DNA of 64,000 bases, taken from Paenibacillus sp. FSL R5-0766 (lineage in GTDB: Bacteria; Bacillota; Bacilli; Paenibacillales; Paenibacillaceae). The stretch lies in the NCBI RefSeq assembly GCF_037971845.1, contig NZ_CP150227.1:4402001-4466000 (forward strand), given 5' to 3'. The notes under the pieces are model-generated. The model did no database searches and was not told the origin of the DNA. It was given only the letters and a program-made list of their open reading frames with translations. The position numbers and the translations under genes were made by a program. Shown here in pieces: positions 55,674 through 64,000 of this stretch (position 1 is the stretch's first letter; every line of letters starts with the position of its first letter).

Positions 55674-57341
55674 TCATTTGTGTTTTTTACTTTTTCGCAG
55701 TTCCCCGTCCGGATCATCGGACATTTTGGTGTTGTCACGGGTTTTATTGAATGATGGACGTTTTTTATTTTCCAGCAACGGAAGCCGGAATAAAAAATTA
55801 CCCAGGGCCTTTGCATTAAACGGTATAAAAGGCCAGAGATACGAAGAATTGTACGACCGGTGAACGGTAAGTGCCAGTATGAGCAATGTACTGCCCACGA
55901 CCAATCCCGGAACCTTGAATATCGCAACAGCAATTAACAGAACCAACCTGACTAGCCTGTTGGCAAGTCCAAGCTCGTAACTCGGTGTGGCAAACATTCC
56001 GATGGCTGCGATAGCCATATACAGTACAACCTCATTGACAAAATATCCTGTTTTCACGGCGATATCCCCGACTAAAATGGCCGCGATTAAGCCCATCGCC
56101 GATGCCAGAGGTGTAGGCGTATGAACCGCCGCCATCCGTAATAAATCGACGCCAAGTTCAATCAGGAGAAATTGCAGAATAATCGGCAGCTTTACATTTT
56201 CCTGTGGACCAATGAAGTCAAGTCCCATCGGTTTAATCGAAGGATCAATTACCATGAGAAGCCATAACGGTAGCAAAAACAGCGAGATGAGAATCCCTGC
56301 AAAACGCACCCATCGTAAATACGTTCCCATCAATGCCGTCTGTCTGTTTTCCTCCGCATGCTCACACAGGTCGAAGAAGGTCGTAGGCAGAATCATCACA
56401 CTGGGGGAAGTGTCTACGAAAATGACAACTCGTCCTTCCAGTAAATGGGAAGCTGTAACATCTGGTCGCTCGGAATATCGAACGAGTGGGAACGGATTCC
56501 ATCCCTTGTTGATAATCGCTTCCTCCAGCTGCTTGTCGGCTGCGGGAATACCATCGATATCCACTCGCTGAATTTTTTCACGAACTGAATCCACCTGCAC
56601 TTTATCCACAATATCGTCAATGTACACCACGCAGACATCGGTTTGTGTTCTCCGCCCCACCTGCATAATCTCAAATTTCAGTCCTGGGTCGCGTATTCTG
56701 CGCCGCACCAAGGTTACGTTGGTCAGGAGTGTTTCGGTAAAGCCGTCTCTGGAACCTCGGACTACCCTTTCCAATGAAGGTTCTTCGGGTGAACGTACCG
56801 GATAACTCCGGGTATCCATAATTAAAACCGAGCGGTCCCCTTCAACGAACATTGCACTCATCCCGGTAAGAACCTTGTTAATGACCGCACTCATCTTCTC
56901 GACTTTTTCCACCTGAATATGGGGAATGTAACATTCAAAATAGGATTTGAGAGCATGTCCTGAGACGTCATCCGGTGTGAGGTAGGTCAGTCTTTTCAAT
57001 ACTTCAAGCAAAATCTCATCCTTGGCAAAACCGGTAATCATCAGCAATCCAACATGCTTGCCACCCAGGACCATTTCCCTCATATTAACATCGAACGATT
57101 CTCCAAGCCCCAGTACCTGTTGCAGCGTATATTTGTTCTCACTCATGCGTGGGGAGATATCATCATTTTCCTGCCAATATTGTACGGATTCCTCAATGCT
57201 GTCGGACATCTCATTTTGTTTTTTCTTATTGTACGCTTTCTCCTCTTCTTCCTTCTGAATCTCATAAGCAGACTTGTGTAACATCTCTTCTGTTATACCT
57301 TCACTATTTTCCTGGCCTGTGTGCTCCGTTCGTTCATCCAT
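55674..57341 (-). CDS. spoVAF: GerA-family spore germination protein SpoVAF
   Basis: 555 residues of the GerA/SpoVAF family: a large N-terminal cytoplasmic domain (about 1-290) with SRDGFTETLLTNVTLVRRRI and a C-terminal domain with about five membrane helices (about 300-500). In B. subtilis SpoVAF is a late-operon accessory membrane protein affecting germination. The extreme C-terminus is strongly basic. The ATG at 57341 has GGAGG upstream. It follows spoVAB directly; spoVAC, AD and AE are absent from this cluster. Confidence 0.9.
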   Translation of the reverse strand: MDERTEHTGQENSEGITEEMLHKSAYEIQKEEEEKAYNKKKQNEMSDSIEESVQYWQENDDISPRMSENKYTLQQVLGLGESFDVNMREMVLGGKHVGLLMITGFAKDEILLEVLKRLTYLTPDDVSGHALKSYFECYIPHIQVEKVEKMSAVINKVLTGMSAMFVEGDRSVLIMDTRSYPVRSPEEPSLERVVRGSRDGFTETLLTNVTLVRRRIRDPGLKFEIMQVGRRTQTDVCVVYIDDIVDKVQVDSVREKIQRVDIDGIPAADKQLEEAIINKGWNPFPLVRYSERPDVTASHLLEGRVVIFVDTSPSVMILPTTFFDLCEHAEENRQTALMGTYLRWVRFAGILISLFLLPLWLLMVIDPSIKPMGLDFIGPQENVKLPIILQFLLIELGVDLLRMAAVHTPTPLASAMGLIAAILVGDIAVKTGYFVNEVVLYMAIAAIGMFATPSYELGLANRLVRLVLLIAVAIFKVPGLVVGSTLLILALTVHRSYNSSYLWPFIPFNAKALGNFLFRLPLLENKKRPSFNKTRDNTKMSDDPDGELRKSKKHK

Positions 57342-57365
57342 CTTCCATCCTCCTATGGCCACGAG

Positions 57366-57788
57366 TTACCGCTGATATATAAAAAAATCAAACAGGGAAC
57401 CTGTCATTTTGCCCAAAATCATGGCGAGCAGTAATCCAAACAAATAAGGTTTCATGCCCAATCGTTTGGCTAGTACGGGCAGTACATTGAGTACCTCAGT
57501 GAGCGCCGCGGCCAGCAGTCCGATGAACACGCCACAGAACATACCAACAATCGGGCTGAGCAGCAGCACCCCATGCATTTTCCAGTGCCAGAAGTCTGCT
57601 ACCGTCCCAAGCAGTGAACCACCTATTAGCGCCCCTTCGTACCAGTGAGTCTTGTCATACGATTGCGTAAGTTGAGCCAACCTTGGGATCATATCGAGCA
57701 CCAGAATGAGCGCAATTACGCCGCTCCCTACGGCAATTCCCCCTGCAATACCCAATACAATGCTGATTGCTCCATTAAGAACGCTCAT
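57366..57788 (-). CDS. spoVAB: Stage V sporulation protein AB
   Basis: 140-residue membrane protein with about four hydrophobic helices. It matches SpoVAB, part of the SpoVA proteins that take up dipicolinic acid into the forespore. It overlaps the end of spoVAA by 14 bases, so the two are coupled. I chose the ATG at 57788; another ATG at 57794 is 4 bases from GGGAG and is also possible. Confidence 0.85.
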   Translation of the reverse strand: MSVLNGAISIVLGIAGGIAVGSGVIALILVLDMIPRLAQLTQSYDKTHWYEGALIGGSLLGTVADFWHWKMHGVLLLSPIVGMFCGVFIGLLAAALTEVLNVLPVLAKRLGMKPYLFGLLLAMILGKMTGSLFDFFIYQR

Positions 57789-58431
57789 CCGCATTCATCT
57801 CCCTGCGTTCCTGCTCGTGCATCCGTTCGCTCTCTTCAATCACCACATATTTATCTACATTTTGCTGGTATAGGAACATCTCCACTTCTAGCGGGGTAGG
57901 TTCCTCATTCCACTTTTTCTTGAACAAATGATTAAAAAATACGGCCATTCCGAATCCAATGCCAATGGAATATGCCACTTGGAACAGATAGGGATGTTCG
58001 TCCCGATGCCCAGTAAGCATCTCCACAATTCGAATCTGTACTTCCTGCATGTTCACATCGGCATGAAAATTCATGATGGTTAAGGCTGATCCAAAGAACA
58101 GCAGCAGCCAAACCAGAATGAACAGGGACTTGGAAGGTTGACCATTTCCCGCAATGACTTCAACCAACGTATGACCTGATCCCATCAGTTCCACAGTTAC
58201 CTCCGGCAAGATGTGCCGAATTCGGGGAATAATCTGCAATATATCAATGAGGATCAGATTGCCATCCTCCGGTCCAGGGCGCAGCAGTTCAAGCTCCAGT
58301 AGCCTGCCCTCCTGGTCTTCAGAAGAGGTCAGTACATGTGCAATGTCTCCAAGCTTGACTGCTCTGCCCCTCTGGATGCGAATACGGCTGCGCAGACGAA
58401 TATAGACCATTGGAGTGGGTGTCTGGGACAT
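57775..58431 (-). CDS. spoVAA: Stage V sporulation protein AA
   Basis: 218 residues: a soluble N-terminal domain (about 1-120) beginning with VYIRLRSRIRIQRG, then two hydrophobic helices (about 125-142 and 170-187) and an acidic tail. Matches SpoVAA, needed with SpoVAB and others for DPA uptake and spore maturation. AAAGGAG lies 9 bases before the ATG at 58431. A weak SigG-like pair (TAATA and AATACTA, about 58455-58490) lies upstream but is not convincing. Confidence 0.87.
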   Translation of the reverse strand: MSQTPTPMVYIRLRSRIRIQRGRAVKLGDIAHVLTSSEDQEGRLLELELLRPGPEDGNLILIDILQIIPRIRHILPEVTVELMGSGHTLVEVIAGNGQPSKSLFILVWLLLFFGSALTIMNFHADVNMQEVQIRIVEMLTGHRDEHPYLFQVAYSIGIGFGMAVFFNHLFKKKWNEEPTPLEVEMFLYQQNVDKYVVIEESERMHEQERREMNADERS

Positions 58432-58583
58432 CCATAGCACTCCTTTACTGCGTAATTTAGGTTAGTATTTGAAGAATGTGCAAATTTATTACAAACGGGT
58501 TGGAAAAAAGGTGGAAGGGTGAGTTGGCGCTGCGGGATGGATCGGTCATTGGTCGCTGATACTCGGGGGAGGATACACGCAGA

Positions 58584-58712
58584 CACTCCGACGGCAGACC
58601 AACCTTCTGATCGCTGTTGTCTCCAAATTCTTTTGATTGATTTCTAAGTGTTAGAAATTTGGAGACAAAGGCGAACGCTTCGCTTCTTCAGGTCTAATCT
58701 GCCGCCTGCGTT
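58584..58712. repeat. Dispersed structured repeat, copy B
   Basis: Second copy of the element at 46102-46230, in the same orientation. The inner stem pairs 58617-58630 with 58654-58668; the outer stem pairs GGCAGA near 58593 with TCTGCC near 58698. Several stem differences from copy A are compensatory. The whole 58432-58995 interval holds no gene; it also contains two copies of CTCCTTTTGACCGATT near 58747 and 58875. Confidence 0.7.
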
Positions 58713-58928
58713 GCTTATGTATCCTTAGGTGAGCCCTCACGCTTCGCTCCTTTTGACCGATTCCATCCCTCCGCTACCCTTCGTCCTCCCGCTTCCAAAC
58801 GTTTGAAATAAATATGCTGAGGAGTAGGCAGGAAGGGAATTGAAAGATGGGCTTTTTGGGGTTATTTTATTCGCTCTCCTTTTGACCGATTTGAGGCGTA
58901 ACTAAGTGTGAAGCATTATTTTACATAT

Positions 58929-58953
58929 CAAAAAAGTCGCCGTATGGGCGACT
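58929..58953 (-). terminator. Terminator after the AraC-type regulator gene
   Basis: Minus-strand AGTCGCC-CATA-CGGCGACT followed by T residues. Confidence 0.85.
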
Positions 58954-58995
58954 CTTCGGTATTGGTAGTTAGGTTCACGGATCATGTACAAGAAC

Positions 58996-59904
58996 TCAAG
59001 AATTATGTTCTTTTTTTCTTTTGTTCAATTCCCTTCTAAATCGTAAAGGGGTTGAATTCATTGTTTTCCGGAATTGGTTAATGTAATAACTCGTGCTGTT
59101 AAAACCAACCTCATAGGCAATCTCGGTGATGCTACGCTTGGAGGATTGCAATAGTTCAATGCTTCTTTGGATGCGGTACTCGATCACGTATTGCATGGGT
59201 GTGGTTTTCAGGATTTGCTTGAAATAACGGCACGTCTCCGACCGACTTAACTGTCCAGCCTTTGCAATATCTTCAAGCTTAATTGGATCGGCATAATTGA
59301 GATTAATCCATTGCAACATGTCTTTCATTCGGTTGTTTCTGCTCATCTCTGATGGATCATGTTCAAGAGAATATCCGTTCATAATCAGCAGTTTCCACAT
59401 ATTAAGCACCGCCGAAGCAATATTCACTTCGTAAAAAGGAACTTGGTGCACTAGCTCCTTTCTAATCCGTGCAACAGCATCCAAGATCTGTTCTCCCCAA
59501 GCGTTAGCTCTTTCGATATACAAAAAAGGCAAATTAGTTGCTGTTACATATGGATGTACGTACTTTATATACAAATCCGAAGGCATGATAACATGTGGGG
59601 ACAAATTCAGACATAAATAAATGCAGTTCTCGCTCACCCCGTGATCTTCGGCCATATGCATTATTCCACTGTTGATAAAAACCCCGTCACCTTTGGACAA
59701 AATCATCTTTTGATCGTTGATATGGAACAACGCCGTACCCTGAAGAACGGCAACAAACTGCAATTCATCATGCCAGTGGAGAGGAATATGTCCGTGAACA
59801 TTTTGAACAATGGTTGTCTCATAACAGGCTATAGATAAGGTATCGGTACGGTGTTGCGTCATTTCTTTCAAATGTTGATCAATGATAAATTCGATCTTCT
59901 GCAT
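58996..59904 (-). CDS. AraC-family transcriptional regulator with cupin sensor domain
   Basis: 302 residues: an N-terminal cupin-like domain (about 35-110) with HWHDELQFVAVLQG and GDGVFINSGIMH, and a C-terminal AraC DNA-binding domain with two helix-turn-helix units (about 200-300; KLEDIAKAGQLSRSETCRYF and ITEIAYEVGFNSTSYYINQF). It diverges from the EamA transporter, so it probably controls that gene. The ligand is unknown. The start is uncertain: the ATG at 59904 has only AGGG close by, and one at 59913 is an alternative. The pair interrupts the sigF-spoVAA neighbourhood. Confidence 0.85.
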   Translation of the reverse strand: MQKIEFIIDQHLKEMTQHRTDTLSIACYETTIVQNVHGHIPLHWHDELQFVAVLQGTALFHINDQKMILSKGDGVFINSGIMHMAEDHGVSENCIYLCLNLSPHVIMPSDLYIKYVHPYVTATNLPFLYIERANAWGEQILDAVARIRKELVHQVPFYEVNIASAVLNMWKLLIMNGYSLEHDPSEMSRNNRMKDMLQWINLNYADPIKLEDIAKAGQLSRSETCRYFKQILKTTPMQYVIEYRIQRSIELLQSSKRSITEIAYEVGFNSTSYYINQFRKTMNSTPLRFRRELNKRKKEHNS

Positions 59905-59967
59905 GGCCCTCATCTCAATATAGTTATATTTTTAAGTGTAATATTGATATAAATGTACCGCATTTCT

Positions 59968-59998
59968 CCTTAATATAACACTATTCTTATATTTAAGG
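59968..59998. promoter_or_regulatory. Inverted repeat in the AraC/EamA intergenic region
   Basis: CCTTAATATAA and TTATATTTAAGG form an imperfect palindrome (one extra T in the right arm) in the 108-base divergent intergenic region. It is a candidate operator for the AraC-type regulator; binding is inferred. Confidence 0.35.
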
Positions 59999-60012
59999 TG
60001 AGGCGAACAAGA

Positions 60013-60942
60013 ATGACAACTTCTGTAAAATCCAAAATTTCAGGCATCGTACTCGTTCTGACGGGAGCCATCTGCTGGGGCATTGGGGGTACGGTATCTC
60101 AAAAACTGTTTCAACTGGATGGAATTGAGGTCAATTGGTATGTCACTGTAAGATTGTTGATTGCTGGGTTACTATTACTGGTTATTCAATCGTTTACTAA
60201 TGGGCGATTTCAGATTTTTGATGTGTGGAGAAATAAAAAAACGGCTGGACAGTTGATCATTTTCGGATTGGTGGGCATGCTTGCCGTCCAGTATACGTAC
60301 ATGGCATCCATTAAACACGGCAATTCAGCGGTGGCTACACTCCTGCAGTACCTGTCCCCTGTCATGATCATGATTTACATCGCACTCCGGAAGCAGTCTG
60401 TCCTCACACGCAATGACCTTGCATGCGCCGTTCTGGCTCTCGGTGGGTGTTTTCTCCTGCTGACGAATGGCTCACTTACGCGGTTATCTGTCTCCTCGCT
60501 CGCAGTGATATGGGGGCTGTTATCCGGGGTTTCAGCTGCATTTTATACGCTGTATGCCGTGCAACTGATTAAAAAGTTCGATTCACTTGTTGTGGTCGGC
60601 TGGGCAATGATCATCGGTGGTCTGGGAATGAGTTTTATTCACCCGCCCTGGAAAATGAATTTTGCTAACATCACGCTCGAAACCTACGGATATTTGATAT
60701 TTACGATCCTTTTTGGAACCATGATTGCTTTTTGGTTTTATATTGCGAGTCTCAAAAGTCTTACACCCAAGGAAACTAGCCTGCTCGGGAGCGCGGAGCC
60801 CCTTGCTGCTGTTGGAACAACCGTCATATGGCTCCATGAACCCTTTGGCTTCTATCAATGGATTGGTATGGCATGTATTCTTGGCATGATGCTGGTCATG
60901 CAGTCCAATCGTTCGAGATCTCGCCGTATTAACAACAAATAA
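60013..60942 (+). CDS. EamA-family (DMT) transporter
   Basis: About 309 residues with about ten hydrophobic helices forming two EamA repeats (about 10-145 and 150-290). [16 protein letters not shown] near the N-terminus, [19 protein letters not shown] and the last helices match drug/metabolite transporters. The ATG at 60013 has GTGAGG 9 bases upstream. The substrate is unknown; the divergent AraC regulator suggests inducible export. It lies next to sigF but faces it, with a weak hairpin (about 60946-60985) between. Confidence 0.85.
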   Translation: MTTSVKSKISGIVLVLTGAICWGIGGTVSQKLFQLDGIEVNWYVTVRLLIAGLLLLVIQSFTNGRFQIFDVWRNKKTAGQLIIFGLVGMLAVQYTYMASIKHGNSAVATLLQYLSPVMIMIYIALRKQSVLTRNDLACAVLALGGCFLLLTNGSLTRLSVSSLAVIWGLLSGVSAAFYTLYAVQLIKKFDSLVVVGWAMIIGGLGMSFIHPPWKMNFANITLETYGYLIFTILFGTMIAFWFYIASLKSLTPKETSLLGSAEPLAAVGTTVIWLHEPFGFYQWIGMACILGMMLVMQSNRSRSRRINNK

Positions 60943-61030
60943 CCTCCCTCGCCATAATGCGCGATAGAAGGTTGTTAGTTGTCGTATATTGGTGTATAAA
61001 CGCCAATACTGTTGTTTGCACTCCACAAGA

Positions 61031-61786
61031 TCACTGCGCGATCTGGTCGCGGATGGATTGCAGTATTTTTTTCTCCAGACGTGATACCTGAACCTGAGAT
61101 ATTCCCAGCCTGCTGGCAACCTCGGACTGCGTCTGATCCCGGTAATACCGAAGATACACGATTAACCGCTCCCGCTCGCTGAGACCACCGATGGCTTCGT
61201 TCAGAGCCAGCTTGTCAAACCAACGTTCCTGAGACTCGTCGGCAATCTGATCCATTAACGTAATGGGATCACCGTCATTCTCAAATACCGTCTCATGGAT
61301 GGAGGTCGGTGGTTTGTTTGCTTCCTGGGCAAATACAACTTCCTCCGGGGTTACCCCCAGCTCTGCGGCAACTTCCTTAATCGTTGGTAAACGATCCAGA
61401 TGTTTGGACAGTTCGTCCCTTTTTTTGCGGACTTTATTCGCCATCTCTTTCAGTGAACGACTGACCTTCAGGGTACCGTCATCCCGCAGGAATCGCTGGA
61501 TTTCTCCGATGATCATCGGTACCGCGTAGGTTGAGAACTTCACGTCATAACTGAGATCGAATTTGTCTACTGACTTGAGCAGACCGATACAACCAATCTG
61601 GAACAGATCTTCCGGATCATATCCCCTGTTCATAAAACGCTGTACGACGGACCAGACGAGTCTGATGTTGCAGTTCACCAGCGTATCCCGTGAAACATGG
61701 TCACCCGACTGACTGAGCGCAATCAGCCGTTTGACCTCGGCATCGTCCAAATAGGTCTGTGAAGATGGTTTCACTTCAGCATCCAT
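61031..61786 (-). CDS. sigF: RNA polymerase sporulation sigma factor SigF
   Basis: 251-residue sigma-70-type factor that starts forespore transcription after asymmetric division. Region 2 shows DLFQIGCIGLLKSVDKFD (core-binding, about 61-78) and region 4 ends in EVASRLGISQVQVSRLEKKI (HTH). It follows spoIIAA-spoIIAB with a 14-base gap; SpoIIAB holds SigF inactive until SpoIIAA is dephosphorylated. In B. subtilis spoVAA follows sigF; here the AraC/EamA pair intervenes. Confidence 0.96.
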   Translation of the reverse strand: MDAEVKPSSQTYLDDAEVKRLIALSQSGDHVSRDTLVNCNIRLVWSVVQRFMNRGYDPEDLFQIGCIGLLKSVDKFDLSYDVKFSTYAVPMIIGEIQRFLRDDGTLKVSRSLKEMANKVRKKRDELSKHLDRLPTIKEVAAELGVTPEEVVFAQEANKPPTSIHETVFENDGDPITLMDQIADESQERWFDKLALNEAIGGLSERERLIVYLRYYRDQTQSEVASRLGISQVQVSRLEKKILQSIRDQIAQ

Positions 61787-61800
61787 AAGAACACCAACCC

Positions 61801-62256
61801 CTAATTATACAATGCTTTCTTGGATTCAATCCTTTTTTTCATCTTGATGGAGGTGCCTCTGCCGGGCTCACTGCTGACTTCGAATTCATCCATAAAGTTT
61901 TCCATAATGGTGAAGCCCATGCCCGACCGCTCAAGTTCGGGTTTGGACGTATATAGCGGCTGCTTGGCCAGTTCAAGATCTTCGATTCCTTCACCGCGGT
62001 CTTCCACGATGATTGTAATCATGTCTTCCCGAATCTCGGCCTGGATGGACACAACACCCTCGGAGTTATTGTTGTATCCGTGGATGATGCTGTTGGTCAC
62101 GGCTTCCGAAATGACCGTCTTCAGGTCACTGAGCTCGTCCATCGTTGGATCAAGCTGGGAGATAAACGCAGCAACGGTAACCCGTGCAAACGACTCATTC
62201 TCTGACTTGGCCGCGAATTGCAGATTCATGAAATTTGTCCCTGTTCCTTCATTCAT
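61801..62256 (-). CDS. spoIIAB: Anti-sigma F factor (serine kinase)
   Basis: 151 residues with a GHKL ATP-binding fold: [13 protein letters not shown] (N box), [10 protein letters not shown] (G1) and [12 protein letters not shown] (G2). It phosphorylates SpoIIAA and binds SigF. It overlaps spoIIAA by four bases (ATGA). An inner ATG ([12 protein letters not shown], about 62229) fits the usual N-terminus and cannot be excluded. Confidence 0.94.
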   Translation of the reverse strand: MNEGTGTNFMNLQFAAKSENESFARVTVAAFISQLDPTMDELSDLKTVISEAVTNSIIHGYNNNSEGVVSIQAEIREDMITIIVEDRGEGIEDLELAKQPLYTSKPELERSGMGFTIMENFMDEFEVSSEPGRGTSIKMKKRIESKKALYN

Positions 62257-62606
62257 GAGACGACCTCCAGACCTGAGAGAGCAGTTCCCTCATTTTCGTA
62301 TATCGGCATAATCTTGAACAGACCCGACATTTCCAACAAACGGTACACTGGCGAATTGACGTCACAGACCACCATCTTGCCACCTTTATTCTTAATGAGC
62401 TTGTATCTTCCCAAAATGACACCCAGACCTGAACTGTCCATAAATTGCAGATCTTTCAGGCTGAGTACCAGATGCTCGCTTTGTCTCCGCTGGATGGCTT
62501 CATCCATTTGCATCCGTACCATGTCAGCTGTATGGTGATCCAGCTCCCCGGATAATCGTACAATCAGAATCCCGCGATGGTGTTCCATTTCCACATGCAA
62601 GTTCAC
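62253..62606 (-). CDS. spoIIAA: Anti-sigma F factor antagonist
   Basis: 117-residue STAS-domain protein. The phosphorylated Ser lies in [14 protein letters not shown] (about residue 57). Dephosphorylated SpoIIAA traps SpoIIAB and frees SigF. It uses a GTG start with GGAGGAG about 12 bases upstream. The spoIIA operon order is conserved, with dacF upstream and a SigH-type promoter between. Confidence 0.95.
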   Translation of the reverse strand: MNLHVEMEHHRGILIVRLSGELDHHTADMVRMQMDEAIQRRQSEHLVLSLKDLQFMDSSGLGVILGRYKLIKNKGGKMVVCDVNSPVYRLLEMSGLFKIMPIYENEGTALSGLEVVS

Positions 62607-62639
62607 GTTTGCTCACTCTCCTCCCTGTCTTAGAACAAG

Positions 62640-62669
62640 GATTTCTACGCTTCCGAAGGCTTTTCCTGC
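62640..62669 (-). promoter_or_regulatory. SigH-type promoter of the spoIIA operon
   Basis: GCAGGAAAA at 62669-62661 and GTAGAAATC at 62648-62640 with a 12-base spacer match the SigH consensus (RNAGGAWWW and RNNGAATWW) with one mismatch. It lies about 34 bases before spoIIAA. SigH and Spo0A control of spoIIA is established in B. subtilis; no Spo0A box was checked thoroughly here. Confidence 0.65.
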
Positions 62670-62751
62670 CCCCCGACAAAACTAGAAGAAAACCCCTATT
62701 TAACTACAAAATATGTTCGAAGGATGCGTGCAACTCGCAGAAATCGCCGTT

Positions 62752-63927
62752 TTAGTCAAACAGGTTGGACGTCGTCCGCTTGAACAGCTTCCACCAGCCC
62801 GCCTTATTCACATCCTGCGGAGCCTGAATGTCGAACTCCTTTATGACGTCGTTACCCTGGTAAACCACCAGTTTACCTATACTTTGCCCAGCCTTGATCG
62901 GAGCTTTCAATTCTTTAGCAACCAGCAATTCATGCCGGATGTCATTGGATTTGGCTCCTTTGCGCATCAGCACACTATAATTTTGCGTGGCATTCAGAGG
63001 TAATTCGGCAACTTCACCTTTTTCGATCTTCAGACTACCCAGCAGATCCCCTGCCTTGTAGAGAGCCTTCATCGTATATTGAGTAAAGGCATAGTCAAAC
63101 ATCGAAGATACTTCGCTGTTCCGTGTTTTGGTATTTGGTTCACCAAGTACCACGGAAACGACACGCAGTCCATCTTTGGACGCTGTTGCGGACAAGCAGA
63201 ATTTCGCTTCGGATGTGTAACCTGTTTTCAAACCGTCTGCCCCTTGATAAAAACGAACCAGCTTGTTTGTGTTCACCAGCCAGAATGGCTTTTCCGTATC
63301 TTTGCGAAGGTAATCCTGATATGCACCGGTGTACTTCGTAATCCCGGAATGCTTCAACAGCTCACGGCTCATGACGGCAATGTCATGGGCGGAAGAATAA
63401 TGATTATCGACCGGCAGACCGTTACAGTTGGCAAAATGAGTATCCTTCATGCCAAGCTCCTTCGCACGCTCATTCATCAGCTGCACAAAGGCTTCTTCCG
63501 AGCCAGCGATCTTCTCAGCCATCGCTACCGAGGCATCATTGCCCGAAGCCATCGCGATCCCTTTTAACATATCGTCGACCGTCATTTCTTCCCCAGGCTC
63601 CAGAAAGATCTGCGAACCGCCCATGGAAGCTGCGTATTCGCTCGTTCTTACTTTGTCGGTCAGCTTCAGCTTACCCGAGTCGATCGCTTCGATTGTAAGC
63701 AGCATGGTCATAATCTTTGTAATGCTCGCTGGAGGCAGCTGATCATGACTGTTTTTCTCATAAATGACCGTTCCCGTGTCTGCATCCATTAAGATCGCAG
63801 AGCGCGCCGACGGGGCCAGATCAGTTCCTCCCGCTGCCTTCGGTGTTTCTTCAGCTAATGCCGTTGATGCCAAAAGGGACAGCAGGATACAAAGGGTCAT
63901 GAACGATGCCATTATTCTTTTCTTCAC
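62752..63927 (-). CDS. dacF: D-alanyl-D-alanine carboxypeptidase DacF
   Basis: 391 residues with a signal peptide (about 1-25) and penicillin-binding motifs PASITKIMT (SxxK, Ser near 68), SGNDASV (SxN) and LKTGYTSEAKF (KTG). DacF modifies peptidoglycan stem peptides in the forespore. It uses a GTG start with GAGGAGG upstream. Its place immediately upstream of the spoIIA operon is the same as in B. subtilis. It is closely related to dacB at 43.3-44.4 kb. Confidence 0.93.
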   Translation of the reverse strand: MKKRIMASFMTLCILLSLLASTALAEETPKAAGGTDLAPSARSAILMDADTGTVIYEKNSHDQLPPASITKIMTMLLTIEAIDSGKLKLTDKVRTSEYAASMGGSQIFLEPGEEMTVDDMLKGIAMASGNDASVAMAEKIAGSEEAFVQLMNERAKELGMKDTHFANCNGLPVDNHYSSAHDIAVMSRELLKHSGITKYTGAYQDYLRKDTEKPFWLVNTNKLVRFYQGADGLKTGYTSEAKFCLSATASKDGLRVVSVVLGEPNTKTRNSEVSSMFDYAFTQYTMKALYKAGDLLGSLKIEKGEVAELPLNATQNYSVLMRKGAKSNDIRHELLVAKELKAPIKAGQSIGKLVVYQGNDVIKEFDIQAPQDVNKAGWWKLFKRTTSNLFD

Positions 63928-64000
63928 AAGGTTACCTCCTCAAATGACTTGCTTACTGCATGTTCCATGCATGTACTGCTAATCATTGTCGGCCCGTTTC

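Noticed and set aside
58441-58520. SigG-type promoter before spoVAA
   Set aside because: Only a weak match (TAATA and AATACTA) with imperfect spacing, so it was not listed as a feature.

Overview
The window looks like a chromosomal segment of an endospore-forming Paenibacillaceae bacterium, most likely Paenibacillus. It carries spoIVA, spoVIF, ypeB, sigF-spoIIAB-spoIIAA, spoVAA/AB/AF, spmAB, dacB/dacF and ytfJ. Gene order follows the Bacillus subtilis hbs-mtrB-hepS-menG, spoIVA-yphF-yphE-gpsA-der-ypfD-cmk-ypfB-ypfA-ypeB-prsW, resABCDE-rluB-spmBA-dacB, scpBA-rib and lysA-spoVA-sigF neighbourhoods, with lineage-specific insertions and losses. Almost every gene lies on the minus strand. Exceptions are a polysaccharide-deacetylase lipoprotein, serA with its T-box leader, and an EamA transporter. 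No rRNA, tRNA, CRISPR array, insertion sequence or prophage was seen.

Layout, left to right. 0-4.9 kb: quinone block (ubiX, ubiA-like, menG, hepS), then mtrB (TRAP) and hbs. 5-8.9 kb: a sugar ABC transporter lying between hbs and spoIVA, with an internal terminator and a perfect CRP/FNR-type palindrome. 9-24 kb: spoIVA, lipoprotein YphF, ferredoxin, nucleotidyltransferase-like protein, YphE, spoVIF, gpsA, plsY, der, S1 protein, plsC, cmk, YpfB, PilZ protein, ypeB, a small zinc-ribbon protein, prsW and mecA. 24-29.5 kb: deacetylase lipoprotein, metallophosphoesterase, CPBP protease, T-box-serA. 29.6-34.1 kb: a 1506-residue collagen-like protein, probably on the spore surface, built from 12 repeated beta-type modules alternating with Gly-X-Thr tracts. 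34-46 kb: resEDCBA, rluB, a secreted serine protease, spmBA, dacB, ytfJ, ytfI. 46-54 kb: scpBA, the riboflavin operon behind an FMN riboswitch, a 441-residue protein of unknown function, ppiB. 54-64 kb: lysA, spoVAF-AB-AA, an AraC/EamA pair inserted before sigF, then spoIIAB-spoIIAA behind a SigH-type promoter, and dacF.

Many genes work together in sporulation. SigH-type transcription of spoIIAA-spoIIAB-sigF sets the forespore programme, a SigE-type promoter drives spoIVA for coat assembly, and dacB/spmAB, ypeB, ytfJ and spoVA act in cortex, core dehydration and germination. The quinone genes, the res cytochrome-c genes and ResDE form a respiratory theme.

The observations most worth following up are: the repeat architecture of the collagen-like protein with a recent 756-bp duplication; a dispersed repeat of about 130 bp present twice, whose hairpin stems show compensatory changes; the perfect TGTGA-N6-TCACA box downstream of a sugar-transporter promoter; ypeB without sleB; and the unrecognised 441-residue protein. 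I did not find clear evidence of a complete new multi-gene system. The dispersed structured repeat is the best candidate for something undescribed.
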